Source: Cercis canadensis (taxonomy: Eukaryota > Streptophyta > Magnoliopsida > Fabales > Fabaceae). From it: a DNA stretch of 64,000 nucleotides. The notes beneath the pieces were generated by a model. The model was given only the letters and a program-made list of their open reading frames with translations, was not told the origin of the DNA and made no database searches. Position 1 is the first letter of the stretch. Every line of letters begins with the position of its first letter. The stretch is from positions 1 to 64,000 of the forward strand of contig QAOA01000252.1 of the NCBI GenBank assembly GCA_003255065.1, given 5' to 3'. Below are positions 1-11,992 of this stretch, piece by piece. The translations under genes and the position numbers were made by a program.

Positions 1-3000
1 TCCATAATAATCACCATATATAAATGGCTATAAAATTGAGGCCCATTCTGGAAAAGTACATTTCTAAGTCACAGGTTCGGGAGCCCTGGCCTAGAAAAGT
101 TCAAGCCAATTCTGAAACCAGGAAAACGACATCACAACCAAAAAGCAAATTCCTTTCCTTATCTCCAGACTCCAGTCCGGTACCATCTTGTTCTGTTTAC
201 CGCTTCTATAAAGGGAATATCATCTTTTAGGATCTGCGTGGCCAAAACGCACTGTTTCATTGACATTTTCCCAACCACTTTGGATTTGCAGAGCAGAAAG
301 ACAGGGAAAGCTTAAACTTTGTCGCTCCACGGTACTGTGGTGTGTGCAGCTTGCCTACAGAGTATAAGATAATAGAGTTGTGGAAAAAGTGATTAATATT
401 CTCATTGATGTTGAGTATCTTAAATACAAATACAAGTGGTTAGAGTTTTACAAGGAGACAAAGTAAGATAATGATAAGGTTAATCACTATACATTTGAAT
501 AAGTCTAATCTGTTAGTAGCAGCTAGCTGTAGAGTTTGAGTTGCTAGAGAGTAACAGCCAACTGTAGAGTTTGAGTTTTGCAGGAGAGTTTAAGTCTCAG
601 GAGGTCACTACACCAATACGCCCCCTCAAGATGGTGGAGGATTGTACAACACCAATCTTGTCTTTGAGAAAGAGGTGCCAGGGCCCTGATAGTGGTTTGG
701 TGAGTAAGTTTGCAAGTTGAAGACTGGAGGGAACATGAGAGACCCGTAATGATCCATTACTCACTAAATCACGAACAAAATGATAATCAAATGCAAGATG
801 TTTCATACGAGAATGGAAAATAGGATTAGCACATAAGTAGGTGCCACCAATATTGTCTGAGAAAATGTGGGGAGCTCTTGGCAAAGAGAGTCTCATTTCC
901 TGTAGTAGTTGCTTGAGCCAGAGGAGTTCAGCAGAGGTACAAGCAATGGTTCGATATTCTGCTTCTGTGGAGGACTGAGTAATTGAAGATTGCTTGCCAG
1001 CAGCCCATGATACAGGGTTGGAGCCAAGATAGGCAATGTAAGCTCCAGTGGATTTTCTGTCAACATGATCACCTGCCCAATCAGCATCATAGTAAGCTAT
1101 GAGTGGAAAGGATTTGTCTTTCTTAAGGTGAATGTCGTGATCAATGGTGGTATTTAAGTAGCGAAGGACATGTTTGAGAGCCTGAAAATAATGATCTTGA
1201 GGGGCTTGCATGTGCTGAGCAAGTTTGTTGACAGAGAAACTAATATCAGGGCGAGTCAGAGCAAGATACTGTAATGAGCCAACAAGACACCGGTATAGTT
1301 TTGTGCCACAAGAGGATCCATCGGGCAGCAAAGCAAGAGAGCAATTTATAGTCATAGGAGTGTTCACTGGACGAGCACCCTGCATGGTGGCTTTGTCCAA
1401 TAAATCACGCACATATTTGTGCTAGGTAAGGAAGAGACCAACAGTGGTAGGGACAATTTCAACACCAAGAAAATAGTTAGGAGTGCCAAGATACTTGAGA
1501 GAGAACTGTTGAGAAAGAGCATCCTGAAATGTCTTGAGAAAAGTGGGATTATTGCTCGTCAATAGTAAATCATCAACATAAACAAGGAAGTATGCTACTG
1601 TGTTACCCTTTTTATAGACAAAGAGAGAGGTATCACACTTGGTATGAGTAAAACCATAACTTAAGAGAAAAGCTTTAAAAGTGTCATACCATGCACGAAG
1701 GGCCTGTTTGAGCCCATATAAAGCCTTGCGCAACTTACATACATGTGTGGGGAAGGTAGGATGTTTGAAGCCTTGAGGTTGAGCCATGTAAAAATCTTCA
1801 GTATGAGTGCCATGTAAGAAGGCATTGTTGACATCCATTTGACACATGCGCTAACCATAGGAGATGGCAAGACATAGGACTATTTTGATGGTTTGAGGTT
1901 CGACCACTGGATTGAAAGTGTCATGAAAATCAAGACTAGGACGTTGATGAAAACCCTTGGCAACAAGCCTAGCCTTGTACCCAGCAATGGTGCCATCCGG
2001 ATTTCTCTGAAGACGGAAGACCCATTTGTTGCCAACAATGTTGTAGTTTGGTTGAGAGGGAACAAGATCCCAAGTGTCATTTTTAAGAAGAGCATTAAAC
2101 TCTTCGGACATGGCATGCTTCTATTCCGGGGATTTGATTGCCTGAGACACACAAGTAGGTTCAACTGGACAAGGTAAAGGGTATTTAAGAGCAGTAGAAG
2201 CCTTTTTTGGTTTAAAGATACCACTCTTGGATTGAGTGACCATGGGGTGAGTTGATGTAGTAGCAGGGGCATTACTTGAGGTGGCAACACTGGTGACAGG
2301 GAGACTCAGTTCTGCAGCAGGCGGACTAATAACATCTGTGGAAAGGTAAGTTTGTGAGACATGGGAAGTAGATATGCAAAGGGTAGAGACCAGATGTGGA
2401 GATGGAAGAGTGCAGGTAGAGGTGGGTTGAGATGGAGAGAAAAAGAAGTGGAGTGCACAAGGATTTTGGTGGTGAGAGTCGGATCAGTAGAGAATGCAAG
2501 GACTGTGGACTTTGTGACAGTAATGTTTAAGTAGGACTAAAATGGTGGATATGGAAAAACATTTTCTATGAACTCCACATGCCGACTGGGATACATTTGA
2601 TTTTTTAGTGGATTAAAAAAAAGATAGGCACTTTAGGAAGGAGAATAGCTAAGGAAGATGCAAGGGGAGGAACGTTGGTCAAGTTTGGACTGGGTGTGAG
2701 GTTGAAACCAAGGGAATCAGAGGCAGCCAAATGTGCGAAGTCTGGTGTAATTAGGAGGTGAACCAAAACACTTAGTATGAGGGGCGGCCATCTAGAGGAT
2801 AGGTGTGGGCATTCGATTGATTAAGCATGCAACGATTTGAAGGGCATAAGACCAAAAGGAAGGAGGCAGGGAAGCTTGGTGAAGTAAGTAGCGAGCTATT
2901 TCAACCAAGTGGCGATGACATCGTTCAGAGACACCATTATGCTCAAAAGTATGTGGAGGGGTGGTGAGATGAGAGATGCCATGAGAGGCAATATAAGAAC

Positions 3001-4387
3001 GAAGAGCAATAAATTTTCCACCATTGTCAGTATAAAGTGTCTTGATTCTGGTGTTAAATTTATTTTCTACAAGGTTCTTAAATGTAGGAAAAATTAGGGA
3101 GACATTAGATTTGTGTTTCAAGGGATATAGCCAAATGTATTTAGAATAATGATCAACAAGAATAAGATAAAACCGAAAATGGTCAATGGAGGACACATGG
3201 ACTAGACCCTAAACATCAGCATAAATGACATCAAGAGGTTTAGTGCTAGTAATAGTAGATATGGAAAATGGTAACTTATGTCTTTTATTGCAAAGACAAG
3301 AAGTACAAGTAACTGACTTTAAACTGGGAACATGTAAATGATTAGAAGAAAGTGCATGAGCTAAAATCCTATAGGCTGGGTGACCAAGCCGAGAGTGCCA
3401 TAAGTCCAAGGTAGATTTGACTGAGACATGGGAGGCCCGTGGTGTTGGTGAAGGAAGGGATGGAAGCTTGTAGACGTTGCTTTCATTCAGCCCGTGCAGA
3501 AGAGTCACCCCTGTGTTCAATGCTTTGACCTTAAAATAAGATGGAAAAAATTTTACTGAGACATTATTGTGTTTGCATAGTTGTGAAACAGAAAGCAAGT
3601 TTTGATCAATAGAAGGAACATATAAAATATTTGAAAGTTGTAAGGGAAGGGAGGTAGTGGGTAAGGTAGTTGAACCTATGTGAGAAATTGGTAAACCTGA
3701 CCCATCTGCCACCGTGAGCTGATCTGTGCCTGTGTAGTCAGATTGAAGGGTGAGGTTGGCGAAGTCATTAGTCACATGGTGAGAAGCCCCTGAGTCTAGG
3801 AGCCAGTGACTGTTGGATGGAGGATTAGGAGCTTGAGCCATGTGAGCAACTGGTGTAGCAGATTTAGGAGGGTAACCATGGAGCTTGTAGCACTCTTTTG
3901 CACTGTGGCCACATTTGTCACAATATTGACAAATGAAAGGAGTAGAGCCAATGGCGGAGGGGCAACGGGTTGTGGGGTTGGATTGTGATTGAGTGCGGTT
4001 TCTAGAGGAAAAGGATGCATGATTTCTTTTGGCATAGTTGACTGTGACAAGAGTAAAACCACCGTGGAGTCTCTCTTCTCTTTGGATGAAGAGCTCATGA
4101 TCAACAAGTTTGTCGAAGAGATCATCAAAAGTAATGGGTGTTTCACGAGTTCGTAGAGAGGTGGATATCTCTCGAAACGAAGGACCAAGCCTACTTAATG
4201 CATATATAACAAGATCAATATCATCAACTAGATAACCAATTAAAGAGAGCTCATTAGCAGTACCTTTGATGGTATTCAAGTAGTCAGAGATGGAGGACGT
4301 GCCTTTGGTGATGGAGGCTAGACGTTCCTTGAGTGACATGAACTTGTATTCAATTGAACCAATGCTACAAACATTCTAGGCAAGTAT
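1..4387 (-). mobile_element. Ty1/copia retrotransposon, copy A (5'-truncated)
   Basis: This is a copia element read on the minus strand in the order gag, protease, integrase, reverse transcriptase, RNase H. It is almost the same as the segment 13648-17993 (copy B). Position 1 aligns with 13648, so copy A may continue left of the window. Both copies stop being alike after the same short sequence CAAGTAT (4381-4387 and 17987-17993). Copy A then runs straight into a TNL resistance gene, while copy B runs into another LTR. The start of gag and the 5' LTR are missing. Positions 1-596 are the non-coding 3' part, which should hold the 3' LTR or flank; I could not place its ends. Copy A has about 44 bases near 2618-2661 that copy B lacks. 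Confidence 0.88.
597..4339 (-). pseudogene. copia gag-pol pseudogene (copy A)
   Basis: Broken gag-pol of a copia element. From the 5' end (right): gag part with a zinc knuckle of the CxxCxxxGHxxxxC type and the protease motif DSGAS, followed by the GAG-pre-integrase region (3209-4339); integrase core ending near 2792 (2792-3196); reverse transcriptase start with the KARLVAKG motif (1851-2111); reverse transcriptase core with LYGLKQ and an intact YVDD (1422-1847); then RNase H with the ADWAGD and STEAEY motifs (597-1412). Stops separate these blocks, and the frame changes between integrase and reverse transcriptase. Several stops are absent from copy B, for example TAG at 1422 where B has CAG and TAG near 1848 where B has TGG. 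They therefore arose after the two copies split. It cannot make a full polyprotein. Confidence 0.9.
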
Positions 4388-6363
4388 TCATGGTAGGGCT
4401 GTTAGGAATGGGAGGAATTGGGACAATAACCACTTCAAAAGCCATTTACAATGAAATTAGTCGTCATTTCGAGGTTAAAAGTTTTCTAGCAAATATCAGG
4501 GAAATTTGGGAGAAATAAAATGGCAAAGTTGATTTGCAAGGACAACTTCTTTTAAACATCTTGAAAACAAGAAGGCTGAAACTAAATGATGTTGACTATG
4601 AGAAAATTATAATAAAAGAAAACCTTGGTCGTAAAAGGTCACTGCTTGTACTTGATGATGTAAATGAGCTCGACCAGCTACGTGCTTTGTGTGGTAGTGG
4701 TGAATGGCTTCCTCCTGGAAGCAGATTAATCATCACAACCAGAAATGAGCATATCCTTAATTTCCTTGGCGTGAAAGATGTATATACAATAGAACCACTG
4801 GACAAAAGAGAATCTCCTGAGCTTTTCAGTTGGCTAGTTGCTTACTGCTGTGGGCTGCCAATAGCTCTTGAAATTCTTGGCTCCTATTTGTTTGATAGGG
4901 AAATACCAGATTGGGAATGTGCATTGGTGAAACTTAAAAGAATCTCCCATAGACAAATCAAGGAGAAGCTAAAAATAAATTTTGACGGTTTAAGTGATGC
5001 TACTGAGAAAAATATTCTTCCATATATCTTGTTTCTTTATTGGTATGAATAGAAATTATGTCACCAAGATATTTGATGCTTGTGGACTTCATGCACAAAT
5101 TGGAATAAATGTCCTCAAAGAACGGAGCCTCATAATTGTTGACAAGAAAAACAAACTTGGAATGCATGATGTAGTGCGAGACATTGGATGGGATATAATT
5201 CGTGAACAATCACCAAAAGAGCCTAGAGAGTGTAGTAGATTATGGTTTTATGAAGATGCACTTCATGTATCAAATAAACATACGGTACGATCTCTCTATA
5301 TGTAATAATTTTGTTGTGATGTAAAAGTGTAAACAAAGAAGAATGAAAATTAATGAGTTGACTGCACCATCCATTTGGTTTCTTATAATAAAATGTTCAA
5401 AAATTTTGATTTATTTTGAATCATCTTGTGGTTCCTAACTGTTAGCTGAAAATTATGGGTACATAATATACATCATATCTCATTATTCTCACCAATTTCC
5501 TATAAAAATGCTTGAGCTGAAGGTTTATGTATTCTATTTTAGCAAGCAAGTAATGAAAGGACTCCATTTAATTTTTGTCTATATTTCACAGGGAACAAAA
5601 GCTATTGAGGGACTTGCATTGAATTTGCCTATTACCAATAATGTTCCTTTGAGTACTAAAGCATTTAAGAAGATGAAGAGACTTAGATTGTTTCAACTTG
5701 GTCATGTACAACTTGACGGAGATTATAAATATCTTTCAAGAGATTTAAGATGGCTTTGTTGGCATGGCTTTTTTATTTTTATTTTTTAGTTACATGCCAA
5801 CCAACTTTTATCAGAACAGTTCAGTTGCAATTAACTTGAAATATTGTAATATCAAACTACTTTGGAAAAAGCCCCAGGTATATTTTTAACTCTCAAAAGT
5901 AGTGATATTAAATAAAATAACTATTTTATCTATCTCATTTTCCACTTTTCCTTATTTTGCAGTTGCTGGAGAAGCTGAAAATTCTCAATCTCAGTCATTC
6001 CCATTACTTGAAGAAACTCCTGATTTTTCAAAACTGTCAAATCTTGAAAAGTTAATACTCAAAGATTGTCCTAGTTTCTCTATTGTTCACCATACCATTG
6101 GAAATCTCAATGATCTTCATTTGGTAAATTTGAAGGACTGCGCAAACCTTGTCAACCTCCCAAGAAGTATCTATAAGTTGAAGTGTCTGAAAACTCTCAT
6201 CCTTTCTGATTGTTCAAAGATTGACAAGTTGGAAAAGGACTTTGAACACTTGGAATCCTTGACAACTCTAATGGCAGATAACACTGCCGTAACGCAAGTT
6301 CCCTTTTCAATAGTAAAGTCAAAACGCATTGGATATATATTATTGTGTGGCCATGAAGAGTTG
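4388..6363 (+). pseudogene. TNL disease-resistance gene, 5' part (NB-ARC and LRR), broken
   Basis: Middle part of a TIR-NBS-LRR immune receptor (tobacco N-like class). The TIR domain is missing: the sequence enters at the P-loop directly from the copia/LTR junction. Visible motifs are a degenerate P-loop (about 4408-4450, GMGGIG then TITTSKA, so the Walker A lysine is lost), kinase-2 LLVLDDVN (about 4644-4665), RNBS-B GSRLIITTR, GLPIAL, and MHDVVRD (5163-5183). Breaks include a TAA at 4516-4518, an apparent deletion of roughly 20 codons between the ELFSW and AYCCGLP segments near 4830, and a frameshift near 5030. Further exons start after AG at about 5592 (GTKAIEGLAL...) and about 5963, giving LRRs with the NLVNLPRSIYKLK pattern. 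The frame slips again near 5995 and in the exon at 5770-5878. The reading frame is cut at 6363 by the Athila LTR and resumes at 32254. Clearly a pseudogene. Confidence 0.9.
6359..6363 (+). repeat. Target-site duplication AGTTG, left copy
   Basis: AGTTG lies just before the LTR terminus TGTTGTGAG at 6364. The same five bases directly follow the LTR terminus CTCAACA at 32253 (positions 32254-32258). Five bases is the usual duplication for Ty3/gypsy elements. The TNL coding sequence continues on both sides. Confidence 0.85.
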
Positions 6364-7644
6364 TGTTGTGAGAAATCTTAACGCAAGTGTACGTTATTGT
6401 TTCCAAGTAATAAGATGAGATAGAGTTATCGTTCCCACGAGGACTAATGTATCAACTACCGAAATTGGGTTAACCTTAATTTTATCTAATCAATCAATAT
6501 GGAGATATTTTCAAGAAACAACTAAAATAGGATGAAAACAAACTTAAACCAACAAAATAACAAACTAAACCAGTAAAATGATAGAATTATCAAGAGAGAA
6601 AACATCTAAGGCTTTTGATTTCACCATAGCTATTCCGATTTGCCATTCCTAATTCATTAACCAAGAACACTCTTCCAAATTGCTAGCCAAGAACCCTAAA
6701 TTATTTATTAGCCTTTCCCAAGGTCAAACAAAAGTATTTCTAAGTTATGAACCAATGATATTCCTATGTGAATTGCGAACAATCTAGAAATTCACTTAAT
6801 TCTATGGTTCCTTTTAAATAGCTACACAGGCCATGGAGGTATATTCCTATCCTACATGCAACTTATGTTCTTAATCTCTATGATCTTTAATTACAAATTA
6901 CCTCACAGTCTCATTGTAATTATCTAATCAACTAATTAGTGATCAAGCAATTAGAAGCATGAAGACTTGAGAAGAAGAAGACAATTTAATAAAGGAGTTC
7001 TTGAATTAAAGAAATAGAAAATAACAAATCATCCTAGCTAGGCTACATCATAGCCCTAGAAGGAAATTTAGTTCATAGCAAAAAGGAAGAACAAGGTAAA
7101 ATTAAATCTAGACATGGTTCAAAGGGAAAAACAATAAAAACTCTTAAGAGAAGCTCCCAATCTTCTTGTGCCCTTCTCCAATTCTTGTTTCCGCTCTCCT
7201 CCTTGCCTCCAAAAAGTCCAAAAAAGAATCCCCCAAATAATTCCTAAAATTTCCTATTTATACTCTCTCTAAAAGCCCTAAAAAAACTAAGAAAAAATGG
7301 CATGTGTTCAGAAAAATTGCATGAGCATCGTGGCTTTGGATTTTGGGCACCGCGGCGCTGCCTCTAAGCCAAAAAACACCAATTTTCTCCACGTGCGAGT
7401 GCCGCAGCGCTGAGTTGCTGTCCCGCTTTTAAATTTCATGCTCTAGGAGCCGCAGCTCTGGGTTTTGGGTGCCGCGGTGCTTGAATTCTGGTCTAGAAAC
7501 TTCCCAATTCTTCAATTCTTCATTCTAACCTATGAAACCTACAATTTAACATAAAACATCCCATTAGATGATGATTAATCTCAATAAACAACCAAATAAT
7601 TAAGTAAAAGAGATCTAAAGAGTGAATATAAAACCCACTCAACA
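6364..7644 (-). repeat. 3' LTR of Athila element E1
   Basis: 1281-bp LTR starting TGTTGTGAG and ending CCCACTCAACA on the + strand. Read on the minus strand it has a TATA box (TATAAATA) near 7255-7263, preceded upstream by a GC-rich stretch with the palindromic unit GCGCCGCGGCGCTG in decayed forms (about 7325-7480). It begins inside the TNL LRR exon. Confidence 0.9.
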
Positions 7645-9479
7645 AATACCCCCCAAACTTAACATTTGCTTGTCCTCAAGCAAAGAAAGAGAGAAATTAA
7701 ATTAAACTCAATAATTAACTAACAAAGTGAAAAATTTATTTGCTAACCATACAGGCCTCAAAGATCTCTATTCAGCACAACTCCTAGAAAATTTTCAAGA
7801 TAGCATGAATGTGTATAATTTCAACCCAAAGTTAATCTCATCTCAATCCCACTAAAATTTCCTTTGTGTGTGTAAGTATAGCCCTTGCTTACCCTACTCT
7901 ATAGCCCTTGCTTACCCTACTCTCTTCACTTAAATCAGATTATGCAAATAAGCTCATAAACATATATTCTTCACTTTTATTCTCTCAAAAACCCATATGC
8001 TTGCTTTTCATGTCAATCTTCACTAATGTAGGTATTTCACAATATTGAGGATCAAAAGGACTTTTGATAAGCTTGTAATGTGTGGCTGGGGTTAAGGGTA
8101 GGATGATAGATAAATATGTGGCTTAACTCACCCATCACATAAATTCAATTTAGAGCAAATTTTAAGAGCACCCTACTTTCTTTTCACTTCTAACTCCCCC
8201 AAACTTATTTTCTTCTTTACTTTGCCATCCACCAATAGAATTCTTACTTTTGGGCCACTACATCCCATACTCAATGCTTTATAAGACATTCTTTTTCTTT
8301 TTGTTTCTTTTCAGTATTTGCACAATTATCTTTTATTTTCATTGCAAACTATTTTTTTTTTCTTTACAGCAGGGATGTAGCTCTTTGAATTTTCATTCTT
8401 TGGTGATCATTTCATTGAAATCTTCCTTTTATTTTCTTCACCAATTCTCCTTAATTGTCCTAGCTCTAGATGCTCTTAAGACTGAAAATGTGCTTTAGGT
8501 AAAAGGTTCAAGTCAAAAGATCATACAAAAGGCTAGGATCAGTGTAGGTGACAAAGAAATAGGCTAAATTAAGCTCAATGGGGTATGCTAGGGATAAAAT
8601 ATCATACAGAGAGATAGCTAGAAAGGCTCAAACGAACCAAAATGGCCTAAATCATCTCCCTCATATTTTGTAGCCTAGGATTATAACAATCAAGCAAGTT
8701 CTAGCATTCTGTGAGATTTTGAAATGACTTAATTCACATAATCATCTCTACGCATGCAATTTTCAAGCAAACAGGACTATGTTCTCAACAATTCAGGAAA
8801 TTCCAGTTAGACAATAATTAACACAGGAGTTAATTACAAACACAAACACAAAATCTATTATTTTTCTAGAGCTATGAACAGTGAAAATCAATTTTATCAT
8901 TAGCCTAAGGTTTCCAGATTTTTTTTTTTTTTTTTTAAATCTNTTTTTTAAAATCTATAGGCCAAAAAGAAATAAAATCCCACACCCCCAAACTAAAAGG
9001 AAACATTGTCCTCAATGTTTAAAGCAAAGAAAAAAGATGTGAGGACTTCCTTGAAATAGAGATAGATCACTTTGCATCATCATTAGGTGGAGCTGCTGGT
9101 TCTAGAGCTAGTGGCATGGTGGAGGGGGGTGAGTATGTCTCTAGTGCACATGGAGATGATCTCACACCTGATAGAGCCCCAAGAAGCAATTTTTCACTGA
9201 AAATTGAACTGGTACCTTGCAAGAAAAGAGTGACCAAGCATTAAAAACAACACTAACAACCTAAATGAAATTAACTAAAACAAACATAAGCGGGAATAAC
9301 AGTAAAAGAATGTGCTAAAAGCACTTGGGTTGCCTCCCAATTAGCGCTAAATTTATAGTCTTCAGCCGGACTGTCTCTGAAATATCTTAACCACGATCAA
9401 AAATAGTAGTGAAGGACTTTTAGAATTTTAATCCACTATTTCTTTGAACTTTGGATTGTTGGCTAGTCTCTTTTAAGCT
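7645..9479 (-). other. Non-coding 3' internal region of E1
   Basis: No supported reading frame. It starts next to the LTR with the polypurine tract (CCCCCC on +). Near 9065-9125 the minus strand encodes a short tail (MPLALEPAAPPNDDAK, stop) resembling the end of the 3' ORF of the larger Athila element at 63269-64000. Most of that ORF and all of pol appear deleted. A poly-T run with one N is at 8920-8950. Confidence 0.7.
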
Positions 9480-11898
9480 CTAAACTTTATTTCCATCTCC
9501 AAAACAAACAGATTTTCTAATATGCTTCAAAAGAATCTTTTGGAATGACGACTTCTTTTTCTTGTTTTTCTTGTGAGATTCAGCTATAGGCATTGGTCTA
9601 GTCATTAGCTTCTTGGGAATTTTGTCATCTTTGACCTCTAAATCAGGAGGTTTCTCCTTGTTTTCCGTTCCCATAGTGTGAGCTCCAACTGGGTCTTGCA
9701 ATTCAATGCTTCTAATTGTTGTGTCAATTTTATAACAAACACTCACTTCATCTGGATCCTTTATTTCTTTGAAGACCTTGAAGGACACTTGATCACCTTG
9801 CACTCTCAGAGTAAGTTGATCTTTTTGCACATCAATAAGAACTTTCCCAGTTGCTAAAAATGGACGACCAAGAATGATTGGGATTCCTTAGTCCTCTTCC
9901 ATGTCAAGCACAACGAAGTCCGCTAGGAAGATGAACTTGTCCACTTTCACCAATACATCCTCCAGGATTCCCGTTGGATACTTGATTGATTTATCCGCCA
10001 ATGTCAAGGAGATGGAGGTTTGCTTAACTTCTCCTATACCCAATTTCCTGAAAACAGAAAGAGGCATAAGGTTAATACTAGCACCAAGATCAAAAAGTGC
10101 CTTACCGAAAGATACATTGCCTATAGAACAAGGAATATTGAAACTCCATGGATCTATTAATTTTGGTGGCAGTTTCTTCTGTAAGATTGCACTGCACTCC
10201 TTAGTGAGTGCCATAGTCTTATAATCCGCTGGCTTTCTTTTATTTGAGAGAATCTCCTTCATAAATTTCACGTAGCTCGGCATTTGCTCTGAAGCGTCTG
10301 CAAATGAGATGTTGATGTGCAGCTTTTTGAACACTTCTAGGAATTTAGAAAATTGTAAATCCGGCTTCTTCTTTTGAAATCTTTGAGGAAACGGAAGAGG
10401 TGGAACATACGGTGGAGTATTGTCTGGGAATAACTTAGATGTTTTCCCCACAGGTGTCACAAGAGTTTCCACTGGAGTGTCTTTTTTTACCTCAGGCTCA
10501 GTTGGCTTACTGGGCACCTTCTTGGCAATTTCAGATGGTTCATCCAAAGTCTTACCACTCCGAAGAGTTATGGCCATGACATGCTCTTTAGGATTCACTT
10601 CTGTATCACTTGGCAATGATCCCTATTGTCTGCTAGTGAGCATGGTGGAGAGTTGACCCACTTGCATCTCTAGGTTACGAATGGAGGCATCTGTTCGGGC
10701 CATGAATTGACTTGATGGTCAATTGGGTTAGAGCATCCTCCAAAGAAACCTTTGCTTGAACAGGGGATTGAGCAGTGTTTTGGTTGTTTTTCCAAGAGAA
10801 GTTTGGATGATTTCTCCACTCCGGATTATAAGTGCTCAAATAGGGGTCATTCTATCTGTTCTGATTCCCCACATATTTTGCTTCCTCAGCCTGAGATGTA
10901 GAGAACGGGTTTTCCACCTAGCAATCTATACTAACATGAGGACCGCCATAATGGTCACAATTCTCATGAGGTGACTGAATGGCATTGACATTCCAGATGG
11001 TTAACTGCTTAGCCAGAGAATCTATTTTAGCAGATAAAGCAGTGAAGGCATCAACCTCATGCACCCTAAGTACCTTACGTGAAGTGGACCTCTCAGTAGG
11101 CCATTGATAGGCATTAGTAGCCATCTCCTCTAACAGGTCATTGGCATCCTCATATGTCTTCCTCATCAAAGATCCACCAGCAGCAGCATCAACTAGTGTC
11201 TTAGTGGAATTCAGCAAGCCATTATAAAATGTTTGTACCTGGAACCAGTCAGGGAGTCCATGGTGGGGACATCTACGAAGCAATTCTTTGTACCTCTCCC
11301 AAGCCTCCTGAAGTGACTCTTTCTCCAATTGATAAAATGTCGCAATGTCATTTTGGAGCTTAGCGGTCTTAGCTGATGGGAAAATTTTGGCCAAGAATTT
11401 TTTAGTCAAAATATCCCATGTGGTGATGGTCCACGTTGGCAATGACTGTAGCCAAGATTTAGCTTTATCCCGTAGTGAGAATGGGAACAGTCCGAGGCGA
11501 ATGGCGTCATTACTAACCCCGTTGTGTTTGAAGGTATCGCATATCTCCCCGAACCCAGAAATATGAGCATGAGGGTCTTCATTTGCTAAACCACTGAACG
11601 GGGCTGACTGGACCATGTGAATTATCGATGGTTTAATCTCAAAGGAATTTGCTTCAATAGCCGGTCGCCTTATACCAGAAGTGGTGTCTGTGACTGAAGG
11701 TAGAGCATAATCACAGAGTGCCTTAGGAGGGTTTTCTTCTACCATTATGTCTGTCAAAACTCTGATAGACTCTCTTCTTGCCTTTCTATTTTTTCGACAA
11801 GTCTTCTCTATCTCAGAATCAAGTGGGATTAGAAAGCTACTTCCAGAATTTCTCATACACCAAAAGAAAACTCCTGAAAGTCTCAAACAATAAAACAA
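9480..11898 (-). pseudogene. Athila gag-protease pseudogene of E1
   Basis: Gag and protease of an Athila-type gypsy element. Gag (10918-11898) has the retrotransposon gag domain: FSLRDKAKSWLQSL, then WERYKELLRRCPHHGLPDW, then FYNGL. Next comes a stretch with stops (10617-10917), then the aspartic protease (9888-10616) with the active-site segment LFDLGASINLMP. The reading frame continues to 9480 with a lysine-rich tail. Breaks: a TAG at 10918 and further stops up to 10617, a frame change between gag and protease, and a TAA at 9888 where copy E2 has CAA. The TAG at 10918 and at least one more are shared with E2. No reverse transcriptase follows. Confidence 0.88.
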
Positions 11899-11968
11899 TT
11901 TGATCTATGAAAATAAACGATTAAACTAAAATCAAGATCACTGAGTATCGATATTGATAACAAATTAG

Positions 11969-11986
11969 TCCCCAGCAACGGCACCA
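11969..11986 (-). other. Primer binding site of E1 (tRNA-Asp type)
   Basis: On the minus strand this reads TGGTGCCGTTGCTGGGGA, seven bases after the 5' LTR end (CTCACAACA). The usual Athila site is TGGCGCCGTTGCCGGGGA, complementary to the tRNA-Asp 3' end. Both differences are C to T. Confidence 0.8.
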
Positions 11987-11992
11987 AAAACT

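Noticed and set aside
8250-8498. An 82-codon + strand frame, with a partner at 27282
   Set aside because: Low-complexity Phe/Leu/Ser frame in the non-coding 3' part of the Athila element, antisense to it.
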